Part shown: positions 12,330 to 24,023 of the stretch, one piece after another
How positions within the stretch are numbered: the stretch's first letter is position 1
Layout of the letters: the number at the start of each line of letters is the position of its first letter
Assembly: GCA_017399865.1 (NCBI GenBank)
Contig: JAFQAT010000016.1
Location: forward strand, 1 to 64,000
Length of the DNA: 64,000 nt
Reading direction: 5' to 3'
From: Bacteroidales bacterium
GTDB taxonomy: Bacteria; Bacteroidota; Bacteroidia; Bacteroidales; UBA932
Translations under genes and position numbers: made by a program
Notes under the pieces: generated by a model
What the model was told of the DNA's origin: nothing
The model's database searches: none
What the model saw: only the letters and a program-made list of their open reading frames with translations

Positions 12330-13118
12330 ATGAAACTGTTATTCCGTTCGATGATTCTTGCGCTGGCTTTTGTCGCCGCAGCATCATTTTCAGCTGATGC
12401 AAAGAAGAAGACCGTGGATCTTATCGAGAAGTATCCTGCTCTTGCTCCTTATTTCAGCACTCCTTCCAGCGATGCCATGCAGCCTGACGAACTGGGCTTC
12501 ATCCGCCGCTGGCTGCTTCTTGAACCTATAAGCAAGCCTAACCGTGGAAACACTGTATTCGTTGACAGCTATATAAGGAAGAACCTTGACACAGGATGGA
12601 ACAAGGGTGACTTCAAGCTTCCTAAAGACGGCGACAAGGTGACCATGGAAGTAGAGTACCAGAAACCTGTGGACATGTCAGCTGGACGTCCAAGGATGCC
12701 TTTCCAGGAGCCTGAAGTAGAGATGGTGAAGGCCAAGCTCACATGGCATGCCCTCGACAGCAAGCTTTTCAATGTCAAGCTTTACCGTTATGCGGTGGGT
12801 ACCGAGACAGGACGCTACGGCATCATCTGCCGTGCGGTGACTGTCATCGACGTGCCTGAGGATATCGAGAACGTGCGCCTTGCTGTGGGATCGAATTCCG
12901 CATCCATGTGGTGGATCGACGGTGAAGAGGTCCTCATCCTTTCCGGCGACCGCCGTATGGTGATGGATGATGCCGCTTCAAAGAGGCTTACCCTCAAGAA
13001 GGGCCGTCATATCCTCTCAGGAGCCGTCATCAATGGCCCTGGAATGAGTGATTTCTGCGTACGTTTCATTGACGAGAACGGAAATCCTGTAATGAACTAT
13101 AACATCCTCAATAAATAG
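12330..13118 (+). CDS. Secreted protein of unknown function in the xylan cluster, possible sugar-binding fold
   Basis: A 262-residue protein with a signal peptide (about residues 1-24, ending FSADA). No hydrolase motif is evident. The C-terminal half contains AVGSNSASMWWIDGEEVL, then SGDRRMVMDD, then SKRLTLKKGRH, a pattern I associate with jelly-roll accessory regions next to acetylxylan esterases in Bacteroidetes; this link is from memory and is uncertain. It may be a non-catalytic binding partner. The start MKLLFRSM is preferred over a TTG 11 codons earlier that overlaps the previous stop, because it gives a clean signal peptide. The next gene follows after 8 nt. Confidence 0.6.
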   Translation: MKLLFRSMILALAFVAAASFSADAKKKTVDLIEKYPALAPYFSTPSSDAMQPDELGFIRRWLLLEPISKPNRGNTVFVDSYIRKNLDTGWNKGDFKLPKDGDKVTMEVEYQKPVDMSAGRPRMPFQEPEVEMVKAKLTWHALDSKLFNVKLYRYAVGTETGRYGIICRAVTVIDVPEDIENVRLAVGSNSASMWWIDGEEVLILSGDRRMVMDDAASKRLTLKKGRHILSGAVINGPGMSDFCVRFIDENGNPVMNYNILNK

Positions 13119-13126
13119 AAGCGGAC

Positions 13127-16563
<3,437 letters not shown>

Positions 16564-16572
16564 GACTGACTT

Positions 16573-18381
16573 ATGAAAAGAACTTTCCTTCTTGCTGCTC
16601 TCCTGTCGGTATCGTTATCAGTATCGGCAGGAGAAGATGCTCCAGCACCGCAGATAGTGAATGTATATGGAAGGCAGACTGTCTCGCTTGACGGCTTGTG
16701 GAAGACGATAGTGGACCCATACGAAAACGGTTACTATAACTACAGGATGGTCCCGCACAGCGATGCTTCTTCGTATTTTGCTGACAGGGATTTCGATGCC
16801 GACCGCACTGTCCTGTATGAATACAACTTCAATACGGACAGGAATCTGACCGTTCCCGGAGACTGGAACACCCAGCGCGACGAGCTGTATTATTATGAGG
16901 GTACCGTATGGTACAGGAGCATATTCGATTATCAGCCGACAAAGGACAGACGCACATTCATATACTTCGGTGCGGCCAATTACGAGGCCATCGTGGGACT
17001 CAACGGAAAGAAGATAGCCAGACATGTCGGAGGCTATACTCCTTTCAATGTCGAGGTGACCGGCAAACTGAAGGAGAAAGGCAATTCCCTGATCGTCAAG
17101 GTCGACAACAAGAGGCATGCTGACGGAGTCCCTACATTGAATTCAGACTGGTGGAACTATGGCGGTCTGACCAGAAGCGTGATGATCGTCGAGACTCCTA
17201 TGACCTTCATACGCGACTACAGCGTCCAGCTTGACCCTGATGATCCTAAGAAGATCGAAGGATGGATACAGCTTGACGGAGAGCAGGCGGAGCAGGATGT
17301 GACGATCTCTATACCGGAGCTGAAGGTAAAGACGGCGGTGCGGACGGATGGCAACGGATATGCGGAATTTGCAGTGAAGGCAAAGCCTGACTACTGGTGC
17401 CCCGAGAATCCGAAGCTCTACGATGTGACCATTGCTTCCGAGACCGACTCAGTTTCGGACCGAATAGGATTCAGGACAGTCGCAACGCGCGGAACAGAGA
17501 TCCTGCTCAATGGAAAGCCGATCTTCTGCAAGGGAGTCAGCATCCATGAGGAGATGCCTTATTCCGGCAGCGGAAGGGCATATTCAGAGGATCATGCACG
17601 CATCCTTCTTGGCTGGGCCAAGGAGATGGGATGCAATTTCGTGAGACTGGCCCATTATCCTCATAATGAACATATGGTCCGCGTGGCGGAGGAGATGGGA
17701 CTCATGGTATGGTCAGAGATTCCTGTATACTGGACCATCCAGTTCGAGAATCCGCAGACATATGCCAATGCCGAGGCACAGCTCGTAGACATGATAACCA
17801 GAGACAGGAACAGGGCCAATGTCATCATATGGTCTGTAGCCAACGAGACTCCTCATGGAAAGCCGCGTCTCGACTTCCTGAAGAAGCTTATCAACAAGAC
17901 CCGTGAAATGGATCCTACCAGACTCGTCAGTGCGGCGATGGAGAAGGATAATATTGATGCCGTCACTGTTACTGTAAAGGATGAACTGGTTGATTATGTG
18001 GACCTTATCAGCTTCAATCAGTATGTCGGATGGTATGACGGATCGTCAGAGAAATGCGACAGGATGAACTGGGTCTTCGATATCAGGAAGCCTGTCTTCG
18101 TGTCGGAGTTCGGCGGCGGTGCAGTCTACGGCAGACACGGAGATGTGAACGAGAGGTTTACCGAGGAATATCAGGAAGACCTCTATCAGAGAAGCGTGAA
18201 CATGCTGGACCGGATTGAGGGCCTCGCAGGAACCACGCCTTGGATATTGAAGGATTTCCGTTCGCCACGCCGCCAGATTGTCGGCATCCAGGACGACTTC
18301 AACCGAAAGGGTCTGATCTCCGACCAGGGCGGCAAGAAGAAAGCCTTCTACGTCATGAAACACTGGTACGAAAGCAAATGA
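16573..18381 (+). CDS. GH2 glycosidase, beta-glucuronidase-like
   Basis: A 602-residue secreted GH2 enzyme with signal peptide near residue 19. It contains the jelly-roll domain, the Ig-like domain and the TIM barrel. The acid/base is Glu425 (SVANETPHG) and the nucleophile Glu512 (SEFGGG). After the barrel an Asn577-Arg-Lys579 motif aligns with the NxK signature that binds the uronate carboxylate in beta-glucuronidases, so a uronic-acid glycoside is more likely than galactose. Length fits beta-glucuronidase (about 600) better than LacZ (about 1000). It is the last gene of the cluster, with an intrinsic terminator 30 nt downstream. Confidence 0.82.
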   Translation: MKRTFLLAALLSVSLSVSAGEDAPAPQIVNVYGRQTVSLDGLWKTIVDPYENGYYNYRMVPHSDASSYFADRDFDADRTVLYEYNFNTDRNLTVPGDWNTQRDELYYYEGTVWYRSIFDYQPTKDRRTFIYFGAANYEAIVGLNGKKIARHVGGYTPFNVEVTGKLKEKGNSLIVKVDNKRHADGVPTLNSDWWNYGGLTRSVMIVETPMTFIRDYSVQLDPDDPKKIEGWIQLDGEQAEQDVTISIPELKVKTAVRTDGNGYAEFAVKAKPDYWCPENPKLYDVTIASETDSVSDRIGFRTVATRGTEILLNGKPIFCKGVSIHEEMPYSGSGRAYSEDHARILLGWAKEMGCNFVRLAHYPHNEHMVRVAEEMGLMVWSEIPVYWTIQFENPQTYANAEAQLVDMITRDRNRANVIIWSVANETPHGKPRLDFLKKLINKTREMDPTRLVSAAMEKDNIDAVTVTVKDELVDYVDLISFNQYVGWYDGSSEKCDRMNWVFDIRKPVFVSEFGGGAVYGRHGDVNERFTEEYQEDLYQRSVNMLDRIEGLAGTTPWILKDFRSPRRQIVGIQDDFNRKGLISDQGGKKKAFYVMKHWYESK

Positions 18382-18410
18382 CAATAATAGGCTGACTAAT
18401 CATTGACCTG

Positions 18411-18446
18411 AACCCCGAAAGCTTGACAAAAAACTTTCGGGGTTTT
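18411..18446 (+). terminator. Intrinsic terminator of the xylan cluster
   Basis: AACCCCGAAAG (18411-18421) and CTTTCGGGGTT (18434-18444) form an 11-bp GC-rich stem with a 12-nt loop followed by TTTT. It lies just past the GH2 stop on the plus strand. Confidence 0.85.
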
Positions 18447-18740
18447 GTTATGAAGTATAGTTTTCAATCGTTTGCCCAACGGCATTTTTCCGCTCTACCT
18501 CTTTACTAAGGTCAGATGTGTACGACCTGTCGTAAAACTGGCATGATGTACACTACGCTATGTTGTAAACCGTTGGTTGTCAATTATATATAAAGATGGC
18601 GGGTGTCTGTCATGTATCTCAGAAAACAGGATGTACACATTATATGAAGAATGACATGCACTCCCGCTATGGGCGCGAGCAACAGTGGCGGAGTAAGTTT
18701 GGATGGCGCAGTTGTCCGTAGTCTCGTGTATGTAAATATG
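18447..18740. other. Intergenic stretch with no recognised gene
   Basis: About 290 bp between two terminators. No open frame with good start and composition and no tRNA-like structure was found. It holds several GTACAC/GTGTAC motifs (near 18515, 18550, 18633) and GTGTCTGTC at 18603-18611, which also occurs in the hairpin at 27505. TATATATAAAG precedes the latter. It could encode a small RNA, but nothing supports this directly. Confidence 0.35.
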
Positions 18741-18771
18741 AAAGAAGGCGACTAATTCAGTCGCCTTCTTT
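18741..18771 (-). terminator. Intrinsic terminator downstream of purA
   Basis: A perfect 12-bp stem, AAAGAAGGCGAC (18741-18752) against 18760-18771, with a 7-nt loop. It lies 3 nt beyond the purA stop and is followed on the minus strand by a T-rich run. The symmetric A/T ends could also stop plus-strand transcription. Confidence 0.8.
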
Positions 18772-18774
18772 GAT

Positions 18775-20037
18775 TTATCTCATGATTGTCGCTTCGCGGT
18801 CGGGTCCTACGGAGATGATCTTGATAGGAACTCCGAGGTAGTTTTCCATGAATGCGATGTACTCGCGGAATTCTGCAGGAAGTTCCTCTTCCGTGCGGCA
18901 GTGGGTGAGGTCGGTGTGCCAGCCCTTGAACTCTGTGTATACAGTCTCGATGTTCGCGAATGTGTCGAAAGGCCACTGGTCTGAAGGCTGTCCGTCCACG
19001 ATGTAAGATGTGCAGACCTTGATCGTCTCGAATGTGTCGAGGCAGTCAGACTTCATCATGATCAGGTCGGTCACACCGCTGATCATAACAGCATACTTGA
19101 GCGCAACGAGGTCGAGCCATCCGCAGCGGCGAGGACGTCCTGTCACTGCTCCGAACTCATGTCCGATCCTGCGTATCTCCTCACCTGTCTCGTCGAAGAG
19201 CTCAGTTGGGAAAGGTCCGCTTCCTACGCGTGTGCAGTAGGCTTTGAAGATACCGTATACATGACCGATCTTCTGCGGGCTTACGCCGAGTCCTACGCAT
19301 GCTCCGGAGCATGAAGTGGTCGATGATGTCACGAAAGGATATGAGCCGTAGTCGATGTCGAGCATCGATCCCTGTGCTCCTTCTGCGAGCATCTCGTGGT
19401 CCTTGAGCAGGTTGTTTACATAGTACTCGCAATCAACGAGCTCGAACTGCCTGAGATATGCCACAGCTTCCATGAATGCCTCGTCCTCTGCATGAGGGTC
19501 ACATTCGAAACCCATCTGCTTGAGAAGGGTGATGTGGCGGTTCTGAAGCTTTGCGTATCTTTCTGCGAAGTCCGGCGCGAGGATGTCTCCGACGCGGAGT
19601 CCGTGGCGGCTGATCTTGTCTGTGTATGTAGGGCCGATACCCTTGAGGGTCGAGCCGATCTTGCCTTTGCCCATTGCAGCTTCATTTGCTGCGTCGAGGA
19701 GTCTGTGGGTAGGGAGGATCAGGTGGGCCTTCTTTGCGATCACGATTCTCTCTGTCACAGGAATGCCTGTCTTCTCTGCGATATTGTCGCATTCGCCCTT
19801 GAATGTGATAGGGTCGAGGACAACTCCGTTTCCGACAATGTTCTTTGCGTCCTTTCTGAAGATTCCTGAAGGGACTGACCTGAGCACGAAGCTCTTGCCG
19901 TCAAAATGAAGCGAGTGGCCTGCGTTAGGACCTCCCTGGAAGCGTGCTACTACAGGGTACCTTTCTGCAAGTACGTCAACGATTTTTCCTTTTCCTTCGT
20001 CTCCCCACTGGAGACCGAGTACAACATCAAGTTTCAT
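18775..20037 (-). CDS. purA: Adenylosuccinate synthetase
   Basis: Cytoplasmic enzyme that joins IMP and aspartate with GTP hydrolysis to adenylosuccinate, the committed step to AMP. 420 residues, normal length. The family N-terminus is intact: GLQWGDEGKGK with Asp13 and the GTP-binding loop at 12-18, then GGPNAGHSLHF with the catalytic His. Central blocks EGAQGSMLDIDYGSYPFVTSS and the base-recognising TGRPRRCGWLD follow. It lies 34 nt downstream of ssb on the same strand, with a strong terminator after it, so ssb and purA may share a transcript. Confidence 0.97.
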   Translation of the reverse strand: MKLDVVLGLQWGDEGKGKIVDVLAERYPVVARFQGGPNAGHSLHFDGKSFVLRSVPSGIFRKDAKNIVGNGVVLDPITFKGECDNIAEKTGIPVTERIVIAKKAHLILPTHRLLDAANEAAMGKGKIGSTLKGIGPTYTDKISRHGLRVGDILAPDFAERYAKLQNRHITLLKQMGFECDPHAEDEAFMEAVAYLRQFELVDCEYYVNNLLKDHEMLAEGAQGSMLDIDYGSYPFVTSSTTSCSGACVGLGVSPQKIGHVYGIFKAYCTRVGSGPFPTELFDETGEEIRRIGHEFGAVTGRPRRCGWLDLVALKYAVMISGVTDLIMMKSDCLDTFETIKVCTSYIVDGQPSDQWPFDTFANIETVYTEFKGWHTDLTHCRTEEELPAEFREYIAFMENYLGVPIKIISVGPDREATIMR

Positions 20038-20071
20038 GTTGGTAGTTATAATCTTTAGTTTGTTTTTTCAA

Positions 20072-20584
20072 TTAGAACGGAAGGTCGTCGTCAGGCATGT
20101 CTTCTGCGACATTCTGAGGTGCAGCCGGACGCTGTGCAGGCTGCGGAGCGTATGCAGGCTGCTGGCTGTAGGCCGGCTGTGCCGGCTGGGCATACTGCGG
20201 CTGCGCAGGGGCCTGGTAGCCGCCCTGCTGTCCTCCAGGATTGTCTGACTTCTTGCCGAGCAGCTGGAGATTGTCCACGATGATCTCCGTGGTGTATCTC
20301 TTGTTTCCGGTCTGGTCGTCCCATGACCTTGTGCGGATACGGCCTTCGATGAAGAGCTGCGTGCCCTTCTTTACGAATCTTTCGACAACATCGGCGTTGC
20401 CTCTCCAGGCCACGATGTTGTGCCATTCTGTGTTTTCCCTTGTCTCGCCGTTGCGGTCCCTGTATCGCTCTGTAGTGGCGAGTGTGAAGGTCGCGACCTT
20501 CGCATTTCCTGAATTTCCATCAAGGTAACGTACCTCAGGGTCTCTTCCAACGTTACCGATCAGCATTACTTTATTCAATGACAT
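20072..20584 (-). CDS. ssb: Single-stranded DNA-binding protein
   Basis: A 170-residue SSB for replication and repair. Residues 1-110 are the OB fold (NKVMLIGNVGRDPEVRY, WHNIVAW, GTQLFIEGRIRTRSW). A Pro/Gln/Ala-rich flexible linker follows, and the acidic tip DDDLPF is the partner-binding tail found in bacterial SSB. The start MSLNKVML is the conserved position; an ATG 14 codons upstream gives a non-conserved leader and is rejected. purA follows 34 nt downstream. Confidence 0.96.
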   Translation of the reverse strand: MSLNKVMLIGNVGRDPEVRYLDGNSGNAKVATFTLATTERYRDRNGETRENTEWHNIVAWRGNADVVERFVKKGTQLFIEGRIRTRSWDDQTGNKRYTTEIIVDNLQLLGKKSDNPGGQQGGYQAPAQPQYAQPAQPAYSQQPAYAPQPAQRPAAPQNVAEDMPDDDLPF

Positions 20585-20652
20585 AATATAGTGTGTTTGA
20601 TAGTTTCTGTTTGCGGTATGGCCCAAAAACTTTGCAAGATAGTGATATTTTC

Positions 20653-21417
20653 TTATAAAACGGCAGACATTTTCTCCAAATCAGGCTTTTTACCGGTAAA
20701 AATTCCGTATCCGGTCACTGCCTGGTACAGCAGCCATGTCCTGCCCCCTGTATACCTGGCCATAGGATTTGCCTCAGCCATCCTGTTTATGAATGTGGAA
20801 CCGAATGACGGGGACTTGTAATTAGCCTCCAGGATGAATTTCGGTTTCCCGGGAGCGAAGTCGCTGTCGGTCAGATCATTCAGCTGTACGATTGCTGTGG
20901 GAATACTATATATTATTATGTCGGCCTCGCGGAAACATGCACGGAAATCTTCCAACGGTCTGACGCTTTCGCTGCGGACCGTACGGTTCATCAGGATGGT
21001 CTCCATACCGAGCGACCTGGCTGCTTCAGCCGCAGCCTTTCCTGCTCCTCCCAGCCCGACAATCAGGCAGACAGGATGCTCTTCCTTCAGTCCCGCCAGC
21101 ATTTCTTCGATCCACATCCTGACCCCCAGGAAGTCAGAATTGTATGCCTTTACTCCCTCCGGGGTCTTTACCAGCAGGTTTGCGGCCTTGATGGCCTTGC
21201 ATTCGTCCGAAAGCAGATCGGCTTTCGCGAATGCAAGCTCCTTGAACGGAGCGGTCACGTTGATGCCGTCATATTCCGCAAGAAACCTGCTGTATGCTTC
21301 TTCGAAGTCTGGGGTTTCAATCAGGTCATACGGATATCTTCCGTCGTACCCGGCCCTGAAAAGGGCAGGAGAGAGCGAGTGGGCTATCGGGTGCCCTATG
21401 AGTCCGAAACGTTTCAT
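20653..21417 (-). CDS. aroE: Shikimate dehydrogenase
   Basis: A 254-residue NADP-dependent enzyme reducing 3-dehydroshikimate to shikimate in aromatic amino acid synthesis. Substrate residues are visible in HSLSPALF, NVTAPFKE (catalytic Lys) and NSDFLGV (catalytic Asp). The Rossmann motif GLGGAGKAA and NRT follow, then YNP-like and TGGRTWLLYQA at the C-terminus. The start overlaps the stop of the upstream methyltransferase gene as ATGA, so the two are translationally coupled. It is slightly shorter than the usual 270-280 residues but complete. Confidence 0.95.
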   Translation of the reverse strand: MKRFGLIGHPIAHSLSPALFRAGYDGRYPYDLIETPDFEEAYSRFLAEYDGINVTAPFKELAFAKADLLSDECKAIKAANLLVKTPEGVKAYNSDFLGVRMWIEEMLAGLKEEHPVCLIVGLGGAGKAAAEAARSLGMETILMNRTVRSESVRPLEDFRACFREADIIIYSIPTAIVQLNDLTDSDFAPGKPKFILEANYKSPSFGSTFINRMAEANPMARYTGGRTWLLYQAVTGYGIFTGKKPDLEKMSAVL

Positions 21418-22232
21418 GAGTTTCTCTGTCTTACGGCCTCAAACATGAGGATGGCGGCTGAAACGGAGACGTTCAGTGAGTCAAGTCTGCCCAGCATCGG
21501 TATCTTGATGTGAGCGTCTGCCGCCTTTCTCCATATATCGGTCAGGCCGGTGGCTTCAGTGCCCATTACGATAGCGGTTCCGCCTTTCATGTCGGTGTCA
21601 TAATACCACTCCGAGTCCTGGAGCTGTGCAGTGTATATCTTTATTCTGTTATCCTTCAACCATTTGATGGTCTCTTCCGATGTCGCTGTCGCGACAGGAA
21701 CGGTAAAGATGGCTCCGATGCTTGATCTGATCAGGTTCGGATTGTACATATCTGTAAGAGGATCGCAGACGATGACTGCGTCCACGCCGGAGGCGTCGGC
21801 GCTTCGAAGAACAGCGCCGAGATTCCCCGGCTTCTCCACTGACTCCAGAACCACAACGAGAGGATTCTTCTTCAGCTTAAGGGACTTCAGGCTCATCTCC
21901 TTGCACTTGAGCTCCGCTATGATGCCTTCCGTGCCGCCTCTGTATGCTACCTTGTCATAAAGATGCTGCGGGATCTCTATGATAGGGCATGTCATGCCGG
22001 TAAAGTTCTCCTCGATGGCTCCCAGCACCTTGTCCAGCTCCTTCTCTGTAATGATGTCACGGCAGATGAACAGGGTGTGCGGCTCGAAGCCGGCCTCGAT
22101 GCAGTGCTGCAGCTCGCGCCTGCCCTCGACCACGAACAGTCCCTTCCTTTTCCGTACTTTTGACTTCTCCTGAAGTTCGAGCAGAGCCTTGATCTTAGGA
22201 TTCTGCGCTGATGTTATATCTTCAACTTTCAT
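21414..22232 (-). CDS. TrmH/SpoU-family RNA 2'-O-methyltransferase
   Basis: A 272-residue SPOUT methyltransferase acting on rRNA or tRNA. The N-terminal part (ITSAQNPKIKALLEL, GLFVVEGRREL) is the RNA-binding substrate domain seen in RlmB/TsnR-type proteins. The catalytic knot motifs are SVEKPGNLGAVLRSADASG (motif 1), VMGTEATGL (motif 2) and IPMLGRLDSLNVSVSAAI (motif 3). The exact RNA target is not readable. It overlaps aroE by 4 bp. Confidence 0.92.
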   Translation of the reverse strand: MKVEDITSAQNPKIKALLELQEKSKVRKRKGLFVVEGRRELQHCIEAGFEPHTLFICRDIITEKELDKVLGAIEENFTGMTCPIIEIPQHLYDKVAYRGGTEGIIAELKCKEMSLKSLKLKKNPLVVVLESVEKPGNLGAVLRSADASGVDAVIVCDPLTDMYNPNLIRSSIGAIFTVPVATATSEETIKWLKDNRIKIYTAQLQDSEWYYDTDMKGGTAIVMGTEATGLTDIWRKAADAHIKIPMLGRLDSLNVSVSAAILMFEAVRQRNS

Positions 22233-22264
22233 AATTCGTATAATACAATGTAAAAATAGAAATT

Positions 22265-23401
22265 TTAGTACATCTTGGCAAGATAGTCTGCAAAGAAATA
22301 GTCGTATATTCTGTACGTCCCTTCATCGCATGTCACAATGTCGTTCTTCATAAGCGGCTTTAATGCGGCCTGGACCGAGCTTGCGGATACAAGACGATGT
22401 TTTCTTACAAACTCCGAAGATGTGATCCCCTCCACATTCTTCTCCTTGGCTATTGCATAGAGGATCTGCTTCTGTTTCGGCGCGAGTGAGTACAGGATTG
22501 CCTGAAACCTGTCTTCTTGTGCGAATATGATGTTTTCCCACGCTATGTCGATGTATTCAGGCGTACATTTCATGCCCTTTTCAGTCAGTGCGAAGAGCTC
22601 GTTCATCATCATCTGCATATACCATGTGCATCCGTCGAACATCCTGTATATCAATTCCGCAACGGTCTTGTCCAGAAGCTTTCCTCTTTCGGCAAACAGC
22701 TTTCCGGCAAACTGCGTGTAGGTGTCCATCGGTATAGGCTTAAGGCTTTGGCTTATCACGCTTTGAAAGAAAGGCTTTGCCGGAGAGTAGAAGATATCCG
22801 TCATTGTATGTCTTTTGCTCCCGGAGAATATGAATGAGGTCCGTGAACATTGCTGTACAAGAGTCCTTATAAGCGCTTCCGTGCCGGTTTCGGGATATTC
22901 TCTTATCTGTTGGAATTCGTCGATGGCGACGATGCACGGCTTGTCGCCGGCCTCCATGTATTCGAATATTTCCTTTATCGTCTTGTCGGGCTGTTCGATG
23001 TCTCCTATGCCAATGTCGAATGATGGTTCGCCTGACAGACTGTCGATCTTGAATCCGATCCTTAACGACTTCAGGAATGCGAACAGCTTTTCATGCCAGG
23101 CCTTTTCGGGCCTGACGGCTTTCACGATACCTTCAGACAGGGCTTTTGCAAATTCGCAAAGGTTCCTGGTGGCATAGATGTCTACATATATCGTCGTGTA
23201 TCTGCCGTTGATCTCAGGCTGGGCGAACGTATGATGGATCAGCCCGCTTTTGCCTATACGGCGAGGGGATATCAAGGCGACATTCCTGCCGTTGACTATG
23301 TGTTTGACGAGGGTTTCCGTGTCCTTTTCGCGATCGCAGAAGTAATGCGCTCCGGCATATCTTCCTGTGAAAAAAGGATTTATGATCTGATCTTTTTCCA
23401 T
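22265..23401 (-). CDS. STAND/archaeal-type AAA ATPase
   Basis: A 378-residue P-loop ATPase of the archaeal-ATPase/COG1672 type common in Bacteroidales. Walker A is SPRRIGKSGL (about residues 45-54) and Walker B is CIVAIDEFQQI (about 160-170), followed by the sensor-like FIFSGS. The C-terminal 80 residues (QKQILYAIAKE, ITSSEFVRKHRL, DIVTCDEGTYRI) look like a winged helix. The biological role of this family is poorly known; some members are linked to mobile elements or NTP-dependent signalling. No neighbour gives a hint. A TATATTTG box lies 18 nt upstream on the minus strand. Confidence 0.85.
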   Translation of the reverse strand: MEKDQIINPFFTGRYAGAHYFCDREKDTETLVKHIVNGRNVALISPRRIGKSGLIHHTFAQPEINGRYTTIYVDIYATRNLCEFAKALSEGIVKAVRPEKAWHEKLFAFLKSLRIGFKIDSLSGEPSFDIGIGDIEQPDKTIKEIFEYMEAGDKPCIVAIDEFQQIREYPETGTEALIRTLVQQCSRTSFIFSGSKRHTMTDIFYSPAKPFFQSVISQSLKPIPMDTYTQFAGKLFAERGKLLDKTVAELIYRMFDGCTWYMQMMMNELFALTEKGMKCTPEYIDIAWENIIFAQEDRFQAILYSLAPKQKQILYAIAKEKNVEGITSSEFVRKHRLVSASSVQAALKPLMKNDIVTCDEGTYRIYDYFFADYLAKMY

Positions 23402-23419
23402 GACGGATTCATTTTATTG

Positions 23420-23427
23420 CAAATATA
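23420..23427 (-). promoter_or_regulatory. Putative -7 element of the ATPase gene
   Basis: The minus strand reads TATATTTG (TAnnTTTG), 18 nt upstream of the ATG at 23401. The surrounding 60 bp is very A/T-rich. Confidence 0.5.
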
Positions 23428-23462
23428 ATAATTATGTTTATAATAAAATGAAGCGTACGGAA

Positions 23463-23969
23463 TTATTCGTACCATTTCTTATACATCAGATAATGCACAG
23501 CATTGTCGTGGGCCTTTGCAGTCACGGCCTGCGAGCCGTCCTTTATCTTCCTTGCAGGAATTCCTGCCCATATGCCGGGCTCGAGGGTCTGGTTCGCCGG
23601 AACTACTGCTCCTGCAGCGATGATCGTTCCGTCAGGCACAATGGTGTTGTCCATCACGATGGCTCCCATGCCGATGATGACATCGTTTCCGATGATGCAT
23701 CCGTGTACATTCGCACCATGCCCGATGGAAACATCGTCACCGATGATGCACTCCGACTGTTCATATGTCGCATGCAGTACGGCATTGTCCTGGATGTTCA
23801 CGCGGTCGCCGATGTGGATGGCACCGACATCGCCGCGGAGCACGGCCCCATACCATATGCTGCAGTCGTCTCCGATCTCCACATCTCCGATTATAACCGC
23901 CGTCTCTGCCAGAAACGCACGTTCCCCGATTATGGGCGTACAGCCCCTGAGTTCCTTTATTATCGCCAT
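23463..23969 (-). CDS. Gamma-carbonic anhydrase-like hexapeptide-repeat protein
   Basis: A 168-residue left-handed beta-helix protein of the gamma-carbonic anhydrase/YrdA group. Hexapeptide turns run through residues about 20-130 (VIIGDVEIGDDCSIWYGAVL and later repeats). The three zinc-site histidines typical of the family appear in VLHAT, SIGHGA and NVHGCI. A short C-terminal helix closes the fold. Some members are active carbonic anhydrases and others are not; activity is unproven here. A terminator-like hairpin directly abuts the start codon. Confidence 0.88.
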   Translation of the reverse strand: MAIIKELRGCTPIIGERAFLAETAVIIGDVEIGDDCSIWYGAVLRGDVGAIHIGDRVNIQDNAVLHATYEQSECIIGDDVSIGHGANVHGCIIGNDVIIGMGAIVMDNTIVPDGTIIAAGAVVPANQTLEPGIWAGIPARKIKDGSQAVTAKAHDNAVHYLMYKKWYE

Positions 23970-23973
23970 AAAA

Positions 23974-23999
23974 TAAGGCCTGACAAATGTCAGACCTTA
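23974..23999 (-). terminator. Terminator-like dyad between lysS and the carbonic anhydrase gene
   Basis: Arms 23974-23985 and 23988-23999 are complementary over 12 bp with one mismatch and a GACAAATGTC centre. On the minus strand the dyad is followed by TTATTTT and then the ATG. It can end lysS transcripts but overlaps the likely transcription start of the next gene. Confidence 0.55.
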
Positions 24000-24007
24000 C
24001 AAATATA
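24000..24007 (-). promoter_or_regulatory. Putative -7 element of the carbonic anhydrase gene
   Basis: The minus strand reads TATATTTG immediately upstream of the dyad at 23974-23999. Transcription would start inside the dyad. Confidence 0.4.
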
Positions 24008-24023
24008 GTATTTTTATTTGTTT

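Noticed and set aside
22265..23401. Anti-phage defence role for the STAND ATPase
   Set aside because: The family includes defence proteins, but no effector domain or defence neighbour is present here; housekeeping genes flank it.
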